Origin: an uncultured Clostridia bacterium
Lineage (GTDB): Bacteria > Bacillota > Clostridia > UMGS1810
Assembly: GCA_934463115.1 (NCBI GenBank)
Contig: CAKSIN010000008.1
Span: 34,344 to 98,343 of the forward strand
Direction: 5' to 3'
Length of the DNA stretch: 64,000 nucleotides
The notes under the pieces are model-generated. The model was not told where the DNA came from. It did not search any database and saw only the letters and a list, made by a program, of their open reading frames with translations. Positions 50,906 through 60,407 of this stretch are shown piece by piece. Within the stretch, counting starts at the first letter, position 1; every line of letters begins with the position of its first letter. The translations under genes and the position numbers were made by a program.

Positions 50906-52981
50906 CTACACGCCGCGGTAAAAATGTCCTCTTGTAAATGCGCCCGTGCTTTTTCTTTTGTTTTTGTAATCATTGTACACCCTCGCAATATCGTCGGGTG
51001 ACTCTGTTGTAAACACAAATCTGAATGCATTCATACAGTCTGCAATATCGTCAATCTTATCCGCCATATAAACAGGCAGACTGTTGTATATTGTATTTAT
51101 GCACCGTTTTTTATCTGTATACAGAGGAAATGCCACGCCCTTTCTGTCGCGCAGAAAATAAGCGTCATCTTTGCATCCGCATTTCCCGGTTACGGATTTA
51201 ACCACACAGTTCTGAACCGTCATGAGCGCTATCCGTCCGTACACAATTACTTCTTTATACACAGCACTGTCAAGTGCCTTTATTTGCCGCAGATTGAGTT
51301 CCGGCGATATGCACGCACCATCCGCACCGAGCTCCGACACACATTCGAGTGCTTCGGAATTAAAAATATTCATCGGATAATCGGCAATAACCGTTTGGCT
51401 CTTGTACTTGCTCATATCGGCAAGGTTTGAAATATAAACCGTGCGTACATCCGAAATATCATATTCGTGTTTTATTATGTCACGGTTTATCGGCGGAACC
51501 GATACGCAGATCCGTTCGCCGTATTTTTGAAGCAAACCGCGGTTTTCGGCATACAGCGAATCATCAACAACAACCGAATCATATCCGGCATCCAAAGCCG
51601 CGATTGCCTGACCGATATTCATTACACGCGCGACATACAGCGGAGCCGCCGAAACACATCTATTACTGCTATGCCGCGAAAGTTTGTATTCAGATATATC
51701 TTCGTCTCTGTTTACGCTGCAGATTTTATCTTCAAGTTCTTTCAGTCCAATGCGCCGCAGTGTATTCAATGCACTTATCGGTATGCTCGCGTCGGAATCG
51801 GCAGAGACTGCTATATCATTCATCCGAAAAGGTGTATTTCCGCATTTTGAAATCTGCTCGGCTATTCTTTGCTCGCTTATCGGAACATTCACCGCCTTTT
51901 GTACGGTAATATCGGAATACACCGTTGCAGTATGACTGCCGCAAACAAATTCGGCGCGGACTCTTTCCCCGACTTTTATGCTGATATCCGCACTGCACGA
52001 AAGCCTGTCCGGCTCTCTTTTGCCGCATTCTTCCGCATACACGGCAGCATCACCACCTATGCGTTCGTACACGTCGTCATTGTTTTTGTTATAATTGAGC
52101 ATATGACGTCCCGTGCTGCCGCAATAATAACCGTCGGTAAATCCGCTGCGGCTAAATACATCCCGAAGAATACCGATATCATGTTCGCTGACTTCGGTGC
52201 CGCCGCGGTGTTTATTGTACATATCCGTTACAACCGATACATAATCTTTATTTTTCATTCTGCCCTCGATTTTAAAGGAACAAACTCCGGCATCGTTCAG
52301 TTCGCCGAGGTGTTCAATCAGGCACAAATCTTTCAGGCTGAGCGGATACTTTTCACCGTGAGAAAGCCGATTTCCGTCATATTCAAGCGTATACGGCAGT
52401 CTGCAAGGCTGCGCGCACGCTCCGCGGTTGCCGCTTCTGCAGCCGATAAAGCTGCTCGTAAGGCATTGACCGCTGTAGCTCATGCACAGTGCGCCGTGAA
52501 CAAATACTTCGAGTTCAATATCCGTGCATTCGTGTATCTTTTTTATTTCTTTCAGTGTAAGTTCACGCGAAAGTACAACACGTCTGAAACCGAGTTCCTT
52601 TGCCGCGCGTGCACCGTCGACACTGTGAATTGTCATTTGTGTGCTGGCATGAATCCTGAAATCGGGATAAAATCGTTTTATCATGCGCACAATTCCGAGG
52701 TCCTGAACAATAAGCGCGTCGACGCCGGTACGGTACAAAAAACCGATATATTCAAATGCGTCTTTCATCTCGTTATCGTGCACAAGGATATTTACCGCCG
52801 TATAAATCTTTACGCCGTGCAGATGTGCAAAGCGAACAGCTTCGGATATTTCTTCATTTGAAAAATTATCCGCGCTCTTTCGTGCACTGAAGTGTCTGCC
52901 TCCGATATACACAGCGTCGGCGCCGTTTGCAACGGCACTTTTTAATATTTCAAAATTTCCTGCCGGTGAAAGTATTTCCAT
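50906..52981 (-). CDS. U32 family peptidase-like protein (RlhA/YrrO type with C-terminal DUF3656-like region)
   Basis: The 691-residue protein begins MEILSPAGNFEILKSAV and has the U32 core with FVHGALCMSYSGQC, SSFIGCRSGNRGACAQPCR and FKIEGRMKNKDYV, whose cysteines are thought to hold an iron-sulfur cluster. Members of this group hydroxylate rRNA (RlhA) or tRNA. The second half (about 300-690) is the extension seen in the longer family. It lies 1 nt after zapA and 12 nt before dut. Confidence 0.88.
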   Translation of the reverse strand: MEILSPAGNFEILKSAVANGADAVYIGGRHFSARKSADNFSNEEISEAVRFAHLHGVKIYTAVNILVHDNEMKDAFEYIGFLYRTGVDALIVQDLGIVRMIKRFYPDFRIHASTQMTIHSVDGARAAKELGFRRVVLSRELTLKEIKKIHECTDIELEVFVHGALCMSYSGQCLTSSFIGCRSGNRGACAQPCRLPYTLEYDGNRLSHGEKYPLSLKDLCLIEHLGELNDAGVCSFKIEGRMKNKDYVSVVTDMYNKHRGGTEVSEHDIGILRDVFSRSGFTDGYYCGSTGRHMLNYNKNNDDVYERIGGDAAVYAEECGKREPDRLSCSADISIKVGERVRAEFVCGSHTATVYSDITVQKAVNVPISEQRIAEQISKCGNTPFRMNDIAVSADSDASIPISALNTLRRIGLKELEDKICSVNRDEDISEYKLSRHSSNRCVSAAPLYVARVMNIGQAIAALDAGYDSVVVDDSLYAENRGLLQKYGERICVSVPPINRDIIKHEYDISDVRTVYISNLADMSKYKSQTVIADYPMNIFNSEALECVSELGADGACISPELNLRQIKALDSAVYKEVIVYGRIALMTVQNCVVKSVTGKCGCKDDAYFLRDRKGVAFPLYTDKKRCINTIYNSLPVYMADKIDDIADCMNAFRFVFTTESPDDIARVYNDYKNKRKSTGAFTRGHFYRGV

Positions 52982-52982
52982 T

Positions 52983-53351
52983 CTATGCCTTTCCGTCTTT
53001 CTTTTTTGTATGAGGCTTCTCCGGTGCGGGTTTGTATTCGCTCTTTAAGTAGTTATTTTCGCGCAACAAAATCCTGTTTTGCTTTTCGAGCTCAGCAATA
53101 TTTGCCTCAAGAATGCTTATATCCTTTTTCAGCTGTTCGGTCTGTGCCTGAATTTTCAGCTTTTCATCACATATATTTATCGCGCACAAAACCGCGGCAC
53201 GCGCCGTATTCAGCGACGCTGCCGATGCAATTGCATGCATTTTCGAATCAACTTCTTCGCACACTTTGGATATATATTCACTGCTCTCCGTTCCGCAGAC
53301 GGTGTATTCACTGCCGTATATGAGCGAAGTAACGGTATTCTTTTTTTCCAT
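52983..53351 (-). CDS. zapA: Cell division protein ZapA
   Basis: ATG 53351 has GGAAGG upstream; a longer frame is unsupported. The 122-residue protein has the ZapA N-terminal domain (YGSEYTVCGTESSEYISKVCEEVDSKM has the family pattern) followed by a coiled coil (about 60-105) and a basic tail. It stabilises FtsZ filaments. It is next to a U32 gene, a common pairing in Firmicutes. Confidence 0.88.
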   Translation of the reverse strand: MEKKNTVTSLIYGSEYTVCGTESSEYISKVCEEVDSKMHAIASAASLNTARAAVLCAINICDEKLKIQAQTEQLKKDISILEANIAELEKQNRILLRENNYLKSEYKPAPEKPHTKKKDGKA

Positions 53352-53449
53352 TTTTATCTTCCTTCCGTTCGGATAAAACCACAAATAAAATATACCACAA
53401 AATCCGTGCTACGTCAATTACATTCGATAAAAAAATCAAAAATTAACAT

Positions 53450-55354
53450 TTATTCCAATTCGAATGCACCGGTATACAATTGATAGTACGTTCCCTTCTT
53501 TTCAATAAGTTCACTGTGACTTCCCCGCTCAATTATTTTCCCGTGATCAAGCACCATAATAACATCCGAATTTCGTACTGTAGAAAGTCTGTGGGCGATA
53601 ACAAACACTGTTCGGCCTTCCATGAGCTTATCCATCCCGCGCTGAACAATAGCCTCGGTTCTTGTATCTATAGACGATGTGGCCTCGTCGAGAATCATAA
53701 CCGGCGGATCAGCAACGGCGGCACGCGCTATTGCAATAAGCTGTCTCTGCCCCTGCGACAGGTTTGAGCCGTTGTTTGAAAGCTGTGTTTCATACCCCTG
53801 CGGCAAACGGGAAATAAAATCGTCTGCGCCGGCGAGTCTGGCCGCTTCAATACATTCGCTGTCTGTGGCGTCAAGCTTGCCGTAACGGATATTTTCCATA
53901 ACCGTTCCCGTAAAAAGGTTAGTTTCCTGCAAAACGATGCCGAGCGAGCGGCGTAAATCGGATTTTTTAATCTTGTTTATATTAATTCCGTCATAGCGTA
54001 TTTTACCGTCCACTATATCGTAGAAACGATTTATCAGATTGGTTATTGTTGTTTTTCCGGCTCCGGTAGCACCGACAAAGGCAACTTTTTGCCCGGGTTT
54101 TGCATAAACGCTTACACCGTGCAAAACGGTTTTATCCGGGGTATAGCCGAAATCAACATCGGTCATGCACACGTCTCCATCAACGCGTGTATAGGTAACG
54201 CTGCCATCGCCGTGCGGATGTTTCCATGCCCAGATTCCGGTATGTTTTTCGGATTCGGAAAGTGAACCGTCACTGTTGATTTTTGCGTCAACCAATGTTA
54301 CATATCCGTCGTCTGCCTCACTTTGTTCATCCATAAGAGAGAATATTCTTTCGGCGCCCGCCATACCCATTACAATAGAATTTATCTGCTGTGACACCTG
54401 ATTTACATTTCCGGTAAACTGCTTTGTCATGTTAAGAAATGCCACAACTATACTGATTCCGAAAGGAACCGACGACAGTGAAATATTAGGCACTTTGGCA
54501 TACATAAGCACACCGCCGACAACCGCTATTATAACATACAGGATATTACCGATATTCTGTATTATCGGTCCCAGAGTATTCGCGTATGCATGAGCACGGT
54601 AGCTGTCGTGAAACAGTTCTTCATTTACCTTATCAAAATCCTCATCGCATTCCTTTTCATGGCAAAATACCTTGATAACCTTCTGACCGTTCATCATTTC
54701 CTGAACAAAGCCTTCGGTTTTTCCCAAAGACTTTTGTTGGCGGATAAAGTACTTTGCGGAGCCGCCTCCGAATTTCTTTGAAACATGCATCATAACCGCC
54801 ACACCGAGAATAAGCACGATTGTGAGCCACAAGCTGTAGTACAGCATTACAAAGAAAACGCATATAACAACCGAACCGGCACGAATAAGTGACGGTATCG
54901 ACTGTGATATAAGCTGGCGCAGTGTGTCGATATCATTTGTATAGTAACTCATGATATCTCCGTGTTTGTGTGTGTCAAAATATTTTATTGGTAAATTCTG
55001 CATACCGTTGAACATTGCACGGCGCATTTTGCACAAAAATCCCTGCGTAATAAATGCCATAAGCTGTGTATACACAACGTTTGCTATTGTGGCAATAATA
55101 TAAAGGACAATCAAAAATTCGATAATCGGCACAATCTGGCTGCGTGCGGCAGACCAATCACCGCTTTTTGACATTTGCTCAACAATTGCCACAACCTTTT
55201 GAACATAGATATCCGGAACTGCAGCCGCAACAGATGAAAATAAAATACACAAAACAGTAATCGGTATCATAACAGGATAATAACCGATAAGCATCTTAAG
55301 CAACCGTCCGATTACGTTTGCGGACGGCATTTTTCGTTTATTGCTGTTTGTCAT
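53450..55354 (-). CDS. ABC exporter half-transporter, catalytic-type ATPase
   Basis: ATG 55354 lies behind GGAGGTGAC; the longer frame runs back into the partner gene. The 634-residue protein has six membrane spans (about 20-310), then a nucleotide-binding domain with Walker A GATGAGKTT, signature LSQGQRQ and Walker B MILDEATSSID with the catalytic Glu. A linker of about 50 residues before the domain is typical for the clostridial heterodimeric type. It pairs with the gene it overlaps. Confidence 0.93.
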   Translation of the reverse strand: MTNSNKRKMPSANVIGRLLKMLIGYYPVMIPITVLCILFSSVAAAVPDIYVQKVVAIVEQMSKSGDWSAARSQIVPIIEFLIVLYIIATIANVVYTQLMAFITQGFLCKMRRAMFNGMQNLPIKYFDTHKHGDIMSYYTNDIDTLRQLISQSIPSLIRAGSVVICVFFVMLYYSLWLTIVLILGVAVMMHVSKKFGGGSAKYFIRQQKSLGKTEGFVQEMMNGQKVIKVFCHEKECDEDFDKVNEELFHDSYRAHAYANTLGPIIQNIGNILYVIIAVVGGVLMYAKVPNISLSSVPFGISIVVAFLNMTKQFTGNVNQVSQQINSIVMGMAGAERIFSLMDEQSEADDGYVTLVDAKINSDGSLSESEKHTGIWAWKHPHGDGSVTYTRVDGDVCMTDVDFGYTPDKTVLHGVSVYAKPGQKVAFVGATGAGKTTITNLINRFYDIVDGKIRYDGININKIKKSDLRRSLGIVLQETNLFTGTVMENIRYGKLDATDSECIEAARLAGADDFISRLPQGYETQLSNNGSNLSQGQRQLIAIARAAVADPPVMILDEATSSIDTRTEAIVQRGMDKLMEGRTVFVIAHRLSTVRNSDVIMVLDHGKIIERGSHSELIEKKGTYYQLYTGAFELE

Positions 55355-57089
55355 TGCTGTCACCTCCGTTAATCTGCTGTGTATAAACCTCGCGGTAAAC
55401 TTCGCTTGATTCAAGCAGCTCGTCGTGTGTCCCGACCGCAGAAATTTTTCCGCCGTCAAGAACGACAATCATATCCGAATCCTGAACAGATGTAATTCGC
55501 TGAGCTATAATTATTTTTGTTGTTTCGGGGATATATTTTTTAAACCCGTCACGTATAAGCGAATCTGTCTTCGTATCTACAGCGCTCGTGGAATCATCGA
55601 GAATAAGTATTTTGGGTTTTTTAAGCAGTGCGCGTGCAATGCACAGACGCTGTTTCTGACCGCCTGATACATTTGTTCCGCCCTGTTCGATAAATGTATC
55701 ATAACCGTCAGGAAATGAGCGGACAAATTCATCGGCCTGCGCCAGGCGGCATGCATCAACAATTTCTTCATCGGTTGCATTTTCATTTCCCCAGCGCAGA
55801 TTATCTTTAATTGTGCCCGAAAACAGCAGATTCTTCTGCAAAACCATTGCCACGGATGTACGCAGAGCGGTTATGTCATATCGGCGTACATCTGTTCCGC
55901 CGACTTTAACGCACCCGTCGGTTACATCATAGAGCCGGGGAATAAGCTGAACCAACGACGATTTGCTTGAACCTGTTCCGCCTATGATTCCGACCGTCAT
56001 ACCGGATTTAATATGCAGATTGACATTTTCCAAAGCATTCTTTTTCGCCGATGCCGAATATTTAAAGTTTACATTTTCAAAATCAACAGAACCGTCCGCA
56101 ACGTCAAATACGGCATTCTCCGGCTCACGGAGCGACGGAACTTCGCGCAGAACTTCATCGATACGCTTCATGGACTCGGCAGACATTGTTATCATAACAT
56201 ATATCATGGAAAGCATCATAAGCGACATGAGAATCTGAACGCCGTAGGTAAGCATCGCTGAAATCTGTCCTACATCTATTGTTTTTCCAAATGTTGATAT
56301 TGCAATTCTTGAGCCAACAAGAAGAATAAAAACCGTATTGAAATACATGCATATCATCATAAGCGGAGTATTGCAAGCAACAATCCTTTCGGCACGTGTA
56401 AAATCTCCGCGTATATCTTCCGCGGCAGAACCGAATTTATTTTTTTCGTATTCCTCACGCGAGAAACCTTTTACAACACGCATTGCGCGCACGTTTTCCT
56501 CAACCGATTCATTCAGCCTGTCATATTTTTTAAACACGCTGCGGAATGCCGGCATAGCTTTTTTACCTATTAAATACAATCCGAATCCGAGAACGGGTAT
56601 TACAACAACAAACGATGTTGACAGCGCACCGCCCATTCTATATGCCATTATTACGGAAAATACGAGCATAAGCGGACTTCGCACTGCAGTACGTATAACC
56701 ATCATATATGCCATCTGAACATTTGTTATATCGGTGGTTAAACGGGTTACAAGCGAAGAAACCGAAAATTTGTCGATATTTTCAAACGAATACGTCTGCA
56801 CCTTGCGAAATACATCGTGCCTGAGGTTTTTTGCAAATCCGGCAGACGCCTTTGAACATGTGAATCCTGCGGCAGCCCCGAATGACAGCGACAAACATGC
56901 AAGGAGAACAAGATACAACCCTGTTTTAAGCATTTCGGACATTAACATTCCGCCCTTGATTCCGTTTACAAAATCGGCTGTGATGAACGGAATAAGCGTT
57001 TCTATCACTGCCTCACCCACGATGAATATAAGTGTAAGAATTGTGGGTAATTTGTATTCTCTTACGCATGACATGAGTCGTTTCAGCAT
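55338..57089 (-). CDS. ABC exporter half-transporter, degenerate-site partner
   Basis: The 583-residue protein has six membrane spans and a nucleotide-binding domain with Walker A GGTGSSKSS, signature VSGGQKQR and Walker B LILDDSTSAVD. Asp replaces the catalytic Glu, which marks the degenerate site of heterodimeric multidrug or lipid exporters such as BmrC/BmrD. GGAAGG precedes the ATG. The substrate is unknown. Confidence 0.93.
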   Translation of the reverse strand: MLKRLMSCVREYKLPTILTLIFIVGEAVIETLIPFITADFVNGIKGGMLMSEMLKTGLYLVLLACLSLSFGAAAGFTCSKASAGFAKNLRHDVFRKVQTYSFENIDKFSVSSLVTRLTTDITNVQMAYMMVIRTAVRSPLMLVFSVIMAYRMGGALSTSFVVVIPVLGFGLYLIGKKAMPAFRSVFKKYDRLNESVEENVRAMRVVKGFSREEYEKNKFGSAAEDIRGDFTRAERIVACNTPLMMICMYFNTVFILLVGSRIAISTFGKTIDVGQISAMLTYGVQILMSLMMLSMIYVMITMSAESMKRIDEVLREVPSLREPENAVFDVADGSVDFENVNFKYSASAKKNALENVNLHIKSGMTVGIIGGTGSSKSSLVQLIPRLYDVTDGCVKVGGTDVRRYDITALRTSVAMVLQKNLLFSGTIKDNLRWGNENATDEEIVDACRLAQADEFVRSFPDGYDTFIEQGGTNVSGGQKQRLCIARALLKKPKILILDDSTSAVDTKTDSLIRDGFKKYIPETTKIIIAQRITSVQDSDMIVVLDGGKISAVGTHDELLESSEVYREVYTQQINGGDSNDKQQ

Positions 57090-57122
57090 ACAATCCTTCC
57101 TTTCGTGTGTATTTTATAGTAA

Positions 57123-57164
57123 AATAAAGTTTACAGTCATATTTTAATAACCGTAAACTTTATT
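57123..57164 (-). promoter_or_regulatory. Operator-like inverted repeat over the ABC exporter promoter
   Basis: Perfect 12-bp arms AATAAAGTTTAC and GTAAACTTTATT are 18 bp apart. The arm at 57153-57164 overlaps the -10 box, so a bound repressor would block transcription. No regulator gene is adjacent. Confidence 0.65.
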
Positions 57165-57190
57165 ATACATCCGACATTTTTAATTGTCAA
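57162..57190 (-). promoter_or_regulatory. Consensus sigma-A promoter of the ABC exporter
   Basis: Minus-strand TTGACA (57190-57185) and TATAAT (57167-57162), both perfect, are 17 bp apart. Confidence 0.88.
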
Positions 57191-57204
57191 GAAAAACTTT
57201 CCTC

Positions 57205-58227
57205 TTATCTCTGGACTCTGCCCGAACCGTCGCCCTTCATAAGATTCTCAACTTCGGAAAGCGAAACAAGGTTCATATCGCCCTCGATTGAATGTTTGAG
57301 GCAGGAAGCGGCAACTGCAAATTCAATTACATCCTGGTTTGTGTAACCGGAAAGAATTGCATAAATAAGTCCGCCGCCGAACGAATCACCGCCGCCGACA
57401 CGGTCTACAATGTTCATTGTATATTTTTTGGATTTGTAGAATTCCTTGCCGTCATAGAGCAGTGCCGCCCAGTTATTTACCGACGCCGAAATGCTCTCAC
57501 GCAGTGTAATTGCAACTTTTTCAAATCCGAATCTTTCCGTGAGCTGTCTGCAAACATCCTTGTAACCCTCATCGCTGAGTTCGCCGCCGGTGATATCCGT
57601 CTCGGCAGCCTTTATTCCGAATACCTTTTCCGCATCCTCCTCGTTTGCAATAAGCACATCCACGTATTCGCAGAGTTCACCCATTACCTTGCAAGCCTTT
57701 TCGCTTGTCCAGAGTTTCTTTCTGAAGTTAAGGTCGCAGCTGATTTTAACACCCATTTCCTTAGCTTTTTTGCAGGCTTCAAGTGTAATTGCGGCAGCAT
57801 CGTCACTTATAGCCGGTGTAATACCCGTAAAGTGGAACCAATCAGCTCCGTCAAAAATTTTCTCCCAGTCGAAATCAGCCGCGCTCGCCGTTGCAATAGA
57901 TGAATGTGCCCTGTCGTATACAACATTTGACGCACGCTGTGAAGCGCCTTTCTCGGCAAAATACAGTCCGAGTCTCTCGCCGCCTCTTGCAATATTCTTT
58001 GTGCATACATTCATCTTGCGCAGCTGTGCGAGGCACGCATCACCGATGGGATTTGCAGGGAGCTTTGTAACAAAGCAAGCGTCCATTCCGTAATTTGCAA
58101 GCGACACGGCAACATTTGCCTCGCCGCCGCCGTATTCTACCTCAAGAGACTGTGCCTGAATAAATCTTTTATATCCCGGAGTCTGAAGTCTCATCATTAT
58201 CTCTCCGAATGTTACAACCTTTGCCAT
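57205..58227 (-). CDS. kdgK: 2-keto-3-deoxygluconate kinase (PfkB family)
   Basis: The 340-residue sugar kinase has the PfkB motifs YGGGEANVAVSLANYG near the start and GGGDSFGGGLIYA near the C-terminus with the catalytic Asp; SCDLNFRKKLW matches KDG kinases. It phosphorylates KDG, the common product of pectin and uronate breakdown. It follows the aldolase gene by 21 nt and shares its promoter. Confidence 0.9.
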   Translation of the reverse strand: MAKVVTFGEIMMRLQTPGYKRFIQAQSLEVEYGGGEANVAVSLANYGMDACFVTKLPANPIGDACLAQLRKMNVCTKNIARGGERLGLYFAEKGASQRASNVVYDRAHSSIATASAADFDWEKIFDGADWFHFTGITPAISDDAAAITLEACKKAKEMGVKISCDLNFRKKLWTSEKACKVMGELCEYVDVLIANEEDAEKVFGIKAAETDITGGELSDEGYKDVCRQLTERFGFEKVAITLRESISASVNNWAALLYDGKEFYKSKKYTMNIVDRVGGGDSFGGGLIYAILSGYTNQDVIEFAVAASCLKHSIEGDMNLVSLSEVENLMKGDGSGRVQR

Positions 58228-58248
58228 TATAAAATACCTCCGACGTAA

Positions 58249-58902
58249 TTATTTATTAAGCTGCTCGCGTGCAGCCTTGATATTTTCAACAAATTGTTTT
58301 GCAGTTTCCGTAATAAGGTTGAAATCTCCGGTCTTTGCACCCTTTGTTAGTGAACTGCCGGCTCCGACAGCAACAACTCCGGCTTTTATCCAATCGGAAA
58401 CATTATTAACATCCACACCGCCGGTGGGCATAATATTAGCCTGCGGAATAGGTCCTTTTATAGCCTTTACCATACCGGGGCCGAATGCGTCTCCGGGAAA
58501 CAGTTTGATTATATCGCATCCCATTTCAAGAGACTTAATAACATCGTGAATCGTCATGCAGCCGGGCATACACGGAATTGCATAACGGTTACAAAGGCGA
58601 ATCTCGTCTTCATTATACGATGGGCTTACTATGTACTGTGCACCCGAAAGAATTGCTATACGCGCTGTTTCGGGATCAAGAACCGTTCCTGCTCCGAGGA
58701 TTATATCGTCGTTTTTGTAGTACGAAGCAAGTTCCTCGATAACCTTGTGTGCACCGGGCACGGTAAATGTAAGCTCAATTGCCGGAACGCCGCCCTTCAT
58801 GCATGCTTCGGTAATTCTTTTTGCCTCATCGGCAGTGGAAGCTCTGACAACCGCCACAATACCGACATCTTTTATTTTCTTTATAACTGTCTGTTTGTCC
58901 AT
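58249..58902 (-). CDS. kdgA: KDPG/KHG aldolase
   Basis: The 217-residue class I aldolase shows VVRASTADEA, the catalytic Glu in IELTFTVPG and the Schiff-base Lys in DIIKLFPGDAFGPG. It splits KDPG into pyruvate and glyceraldehyde 3-phosphate. With kdgK it forms a two-gene uronate/gluconate operon behind a consensus promoter and upstream repeats. Confidence 0.94.
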   Translation of the reverse strand: MDKQTVIKKIKDVGIVAVVRASTADEAKRITEACMKGGVPAIELTFTVPGAHKVIEELASYYKNDDIILGAGTVLDPETARIAILSGAQYIVSPSYNEDEIRLCNRYAIPCMPGCMTIHDVIKSLEMGCDIIKLFPGDAFGPGMVKAIKGPIPQANIMPTGGVDVNNVSDWIKAGVVAVGAGSSLTKGAKTGDFNLITETAKQFVENIKAAREQLNK

Positions 58903-58937
58903 TACACAAACCTCCCTGAATCAGATAATATATACAC

Positions 58938-58966
58938 ATTATAGCATTTGTGCACATATTTGTCAA
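58938..58966 (-). promoter_or_regulatory. Consensus sigma-A promoter of kdgA-kdgK
   Basis: Minus-strand TTGACA (58966-58961) and TATAAT (58943-58938), both perfect, with 17 bp between. Confidence 0.88.
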
Positions 58967-58970
58967 ATTC

Positions 58971-59010
58971 ATTTTGCATAGTAAATTACGAATTTTGCAT
59001 TATAAATTAC
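58971..59010 (-). repeat. Two 19-bp direct repeats upstream of the kdgA promoter
   Basis: The units at 58971-58989 and 58992-59010 are identical at 17 of 19 positions and start exactly 21 bp apart, two helical turns. They end 4 bp from the -35 box, as expected for tandem sites of an activator. Confidence 0.75.
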
Positions 59011-59037
59011 TATCTTTTCGTAAAATAATTTGTCTGC

Positions 59038-60402
59038 CTATCTTTCTTTAATCGGAACATACTGTACCGGTTCTTTAACATTGATATATGCAGGGCGAAT
59101 AATTTTGCCGTTATTCTGAATTTCTTCTATTCTGTGCGCACACCAACCCGCGATTCTTGCAATTGCAAAAATCGGTGTGTATAATTCCTCGGGCAAATTA
59201 AGCATGCGATAAATCAAACCGGAATAAAAATCCACATTCGGACTTACGCCTTTATACATCTTTCTGCGTGACGCTATTATTTCCGGAGCAAGGCGGGCAA
59301 CGGTTTTGTACAGTTTATAGTCGGCATCGCACCCTTTTTCATATGCAAGATCCCGCGCAAATTCTTTGAGAACATCGGCACGCGGATCGGACACCGAATA
59401 TATCGCATGTCCCATACCGTATATAAGACCTGCTTTATCAAAAGCCTTTTTATCAAGCAACGCTTCGAGATAAGTTGCAATTTCTTTTTCATCAAGTGCG
59501 TTTATGTTCTTTTTCATATCGTCAAACATGCGCACAACCTTAATATTCGCGCCGCCGTGGCGAGGTCCTTTCAGAGAACCTAACGCAGCGGCTATTGCAG
59601 AATATGTGTCCGTTCCCGATGAAGTCACGACATGTGTTGTAAAGGTGGAGTTATTTCCGCCGCCGTGCTCCGCATGCAATACCAGTGCAAGGTCAAGCAC
59701 ATGCGCCTCAAGTTTTGAATACTTTCCGTCCTCGCGAAGCATTCGCAAAATATTTTCGGATGTTGAAAGCTGCGGTTCGGGTTTGTGTATAAACAAGCTG
59801 CCGTCGCAATGATAATGAACAAACGACTGATACGCATACACCGCTATCATCGGGAATTGTGCGATAAGTCCAAGACTTTGCCTGAGCACATTTTCTACAG
59901 ATATATCGTCCGGGTTGTCGTCATATGCATACAATGCTAAAACACAGCGCGAAAGAATATTCATCATATCCTTTCCCGGCGCCTTTAAAATCATATCACG
60001 AACAAATGACTTAGGCAGAGTCCTGCATTCGGCAAGAACATCCGTAAACCGTTTGAGTTCAGATTCATTCGGAAGTTTCGAAAACAGCAGCAAATAGACC
60101 GTTTCCTCAAACCCGAAGCGTCCGTCCTTTACAAATCCGGCAGTGAGCTCCTTTACATCAATTCCGCGATAAGACAATACACCGGCGCACGGTACTTTTG
60201 TGCCGTCCGGCATAACTTCTTTTGATTTTATATTTGATATTTCCGTAAGACCGGTAACAACACCGTTTCCGTCAAGGTCGCGCAGTCCGCGGTAAACATT
60301 GTGCTCGGTATACATTTGAGGCACAATGTGGTTATTCCCGCAGGATAAATGCGCCAGTTCTCTTATATATGATGTAACTTTTGAATAATTGCTGTCTGAC
60401 AT
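59038..60402 (-). CDS. gltA: Citrate synthase
   Basis: The 454-residue protein has all catalytic motifs: LHAEHGGGN (240s), GPRHGGAN with His282, GMGHAIYSVSDPR with His332 and NVDFYSG with Asp391. An N-terminal extension of about 45 residues and the insert around 60-75 are usual in the clostridial form. It condenses oxaloacetate and acetyl-CoA, most likely for glutamate synthesis; no aconitase or isocitrate dehydrogenase gene is near. Confidence 0.93.
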   Translation of the reverse strand: MSDSNYSKVTSYIRELAHLSCGNNHIVPQMYTEHNVYRGLRDLDGNGVVTGLTEISNIKSKEVMPDGTKVPCAGVLSYRGIDVKELTAGFVKDGRFGFEETVYLLLFSKLPNESELKRFTDVLAECRTLPKSFVRDMILKAPGKDMMNILSRCVLALYAYDDNPDDISVENVLRQSLGLIAQFPMIAVYAYQSFVHYHCDGSLFIHKPEPQLSTSENILRMLREDGKYSKLEAHVLDLALVLHAEHGGGNNSTFTTHVVTSSGTDTYSAIAAALGSLKGPRHGGANIKVVRMFDDMKKNINALDEKEIATYLEALLDKKAFDKAGLIYGMGHAIYSVSDPRADVLKEFARDLAYEKGCDADYKLYKTVARLAPEIIASRRKMYKGVSPNVDFYSGLIYRMLNLPEELYTPIFAIARIAGWCAHRIEEIQNNGKIIRPAYINVKEPVQYVPIKER

Positions 60403-60407
60403 AAATG

